Below, piece after piece: positions 23,503-24,809 of a DNA stretch of 24,809 nucleotides (position 1 is its first letter; every line of letters starts with the position of its first letter). The notes beneath the pieces were generated by a model that searched no databases, was not told where the DNA came from, and saw only the letters and a list, made by a program, of their open reading frames with translations. The DNA is taken from NCBI GenBank assembly GCA_050298035.1, contig JBNKTK010000050.1, positions 1-24,809 on the forward strand, written 5' to 3'. The DNA comes from Gaoshiqia sp050298035 (GTDB lineage: Bacteria; Bacteroidota; Bacteroidia; Bacteroidales; Prolixibacteraceae). Made by a program: the position numbers and the translations under genes.

Positions 23503-24809
23503 ATGAGCGACGATAAGAAGATCATTTTTTCGATGTACCGGGTAAATAAAACCTTCCCGCCGCAAAAGCAGGTACTGAAGGATATTTCTCTTTCATTTTT
23601 CCTTGGTGCAAAAATCGGGATCATTGGGTTGAATGGTTCCGGTAAGTCTACTTTGCTTAAAATTATTGCAGGTTTAGAGAAATCATACCAGGGAGAGGTT
23701 GTGTTTTCTGCGGGATACACCGTTGGGTACCTGGAACAGGAGCCTCATCTTGATCCGACAAAGACTGTAAAAGAAATAGTAGAAGAAGGTGTTCAGGAAG
23801 TTGTTGATGTACTGAAAGCCTACGAAGAGGTAAATTTGCGCTTTGCTGATCCTGATGTGCTGGAAGATCCGGATAAAATGGACACATTGATGAATGAACA
23901 GGCGAAACTTCAGGAAAAGATCGACCAGTATGACGCATGGAACCTGGATACTAAACTGGAACGTGCGATGGATGCTTTGCGCTGTCCTCCGGGTGATCAG
24001 CTGGTCAGTGAACTTTCGGGTGGTGAGCAGCGTCGGGTTGCGTTGTGCCGTTTGTTGCTGAAAGAACCGGATGTGCTTTTGCTTGATGAGCCAACCAACC
24101 ATTTGGATGCCGAATCGGTACAATGGCTTGAATTACACTTGCAACAATACAAAGGAACAGTGATCTGTATCACACACGACCGCTATTTTCTCGACAATGT
24201 TGCCGGTTGGATCCTTGAGCTTGACCGTGGGGAAGGTATCCCCTGGAAAGGAAATTATACTTCATGGCTGGAACAAAAATCGCAGCGTTTGGCAATGGAG
24301 GAAAAGCAGCAGTCAAAACGACGGAAAACCTTGGAGCGTGAGCTGGAGTGGATCAGGATGGCCCCCAAAGCCCGACATGCAAAAGCCAAGGCTCGTTTGA
24401 ATGCTTACGACCAGTTGATGAATGAAGATGTAAAACAAAAAGAAGAGAAACTGGAGATATTTATTCCTAATGGTCCTCGTTTGGGCGATAAGGTCATTGA
24501 GGCTCATGGTGTGGCTAAGGGATTTGGTGACCGGTTACTATTTGAAGATCTTGATTTTGTTTTGCCACCTAACGGGATTGTTGGTGTTATCGGGCCTAAC
24601 GGAGCCGGTAAAACGACCTTGTTTAAGTTGATCATGAAACAACTTCAGGCAGATGAAGGAACGTTTGATGTTGGTGAAACCGTGAAGATTGCTTATGTCG
24701 ACCAGTCTCATGCAGCAATCGATCCAAACAAAACAGTTTACCAGGTTATTTCTGGCGGGAACGATTTAATCGCATTGGGAAATCGCCAGATAAATGCACG
24801 TGCGTATGT
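23503..24809 (+). CDS. ettA: ABC-F translation factor EttA, 3' part beyond window
   Basis: The ATG at 23503 opens 435 complete codons that run off the window; EttA is about 555 residues, so most of the protein is seen. ABC-F proteins bind the ribosomal E site; EttA tunes early elongation with the ATP/ADP state. Visible parts are the first ATPase domain (Walker A GLNGSGKST, 42-50; LSGGE; LLLDEPTNHLD), the arm insertion with AYEEVNLRFADPD, the inter-domain linker (about 250-315), and the second Walker A GPNGAGKTT. The stretches WILELDRGEGIPWKGNYTSWLEQK and IPNGPRLGDKV are EttA hallmarks that separate it from Uup or antibiotic-resistance ABC-F proteins. No transmembrane region exists. It is divergent from the response regulator gene. 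Confidence 0.95.
   Translation, partial: MSDDKKIIFSMYRVNKTFPPQKQVLKDISLSFFLGAKIGIIGLNGSGKSTLLKIIAGLEKSYQGEVVFSAGYTVGYLEQEPHLDPTKTVKEIVEEGVQEVVDVLKAYEEVNLRFADPDVLEDPDKMDTLMNEQAKLQEKIDQYDAWNLDTKLERAMDALRCPPGDQLVSELSGGEQRRVALCRLLLKEPDVLLLDEPTNHLDAESVQWLELHLQQYKGTVICITHDRYFLDNVAGWILELDRGEGIPWKGNYTSWLEQKSQRLAMEEKQQSKRRKTLERELEWIRMAPKARHAKAKARLNAYDQLMNEDVKQKEEKLEIFIPNGPRLGDKVIEAHGVAKGFGDRLLFEDLDFVLPPNGIVGVIGPNGAGKTTLFKLIMKQLQADEGTFDVGETVKIAYVDQSHAAIDPNKTVYQVISGGNDLIALGNRQINARAY

Overview
The window is a stretch of Bacteroidota chromosome, most likely class Bacteroidia near Marinilabiliales/Prolixibacteraceae; the lineage is inferred from protein features and not from a search. Supporting signs are promoters of the Bacteroidota type (TTG, 18-19 bases, TAnnTTTG), A-rich leaders mostly without Shine-Dalgarno (SD) sequences, the C-minus forms of L36, S14 and S4, a 330-residue RNA polymerase alpha subunit, and an EF-G2 type EF-G paralogue. 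About 65% of the window is one co-directional run of translation genes.

Layout. 1-1425 (minus): 5' part of an EF-G paralogue with degenerate GTPase motifs. 1426-1853: divergent intergenic region with a strong 33-nt palindrome and smaller hairpins. 1854-5566 (plus): a two-gene peptide exporter, made of a C39-peptidase ABC transporter and an HlyD-type adaptor. These genes are separated by what looks like a roughly 210-bp relic element: inverted repeats around a 31-codon remnant of a GxxExxY-family gene. 5567-5767: two tandem promoters with identical geometry. 5768-8894: rpsL, rpsG, fusA. 8915-17642: the S10 cluster and most of the spc cluster. 17663-19457: rplO and secY. 19534-22871: infA, rpmJ, rpsM, rpsK, rpsD, rpoA, rplQ, closed by a terminator. 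22997-23359 (minus): a single-domain response regulator with a TTG start and its own terminator, convergent with rplQ. 23503 to the end (plus): 5' part of the ABC-F translation factor ettA.

How the genes work together. The str-S10-spc-alpha genes supply ribosomal proteins, EF-G, IF-1, SecY and RNA polymerase alpha. They run without a clear internal terminator from the rpsL promoters to the rplQ terminator, and most gaps are 0-35 nt. Exceptions are the rpsL-rpsG spacer (110 nt), the fusA leader (50 nt) and the secY-infA spacer (76 nt, two hairpins, no map gene). tuf and adk are absent. EF-G2 and EttA, two other translation factors, flank the cluster. The exporter cassette has no visible precursor peptide, modification enzyme or TolC partner and is probably an accessory insertion.

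The ribosomal block is ordinary in content. The less expected points are the inverted-repeat relic inside the exporter operon, the hairpin-rich intergenic region, the paired rpsL promoters, and a few strong SD sequences in a lineage that mostly does not use them. I did not find a convincing new multi-gene system.
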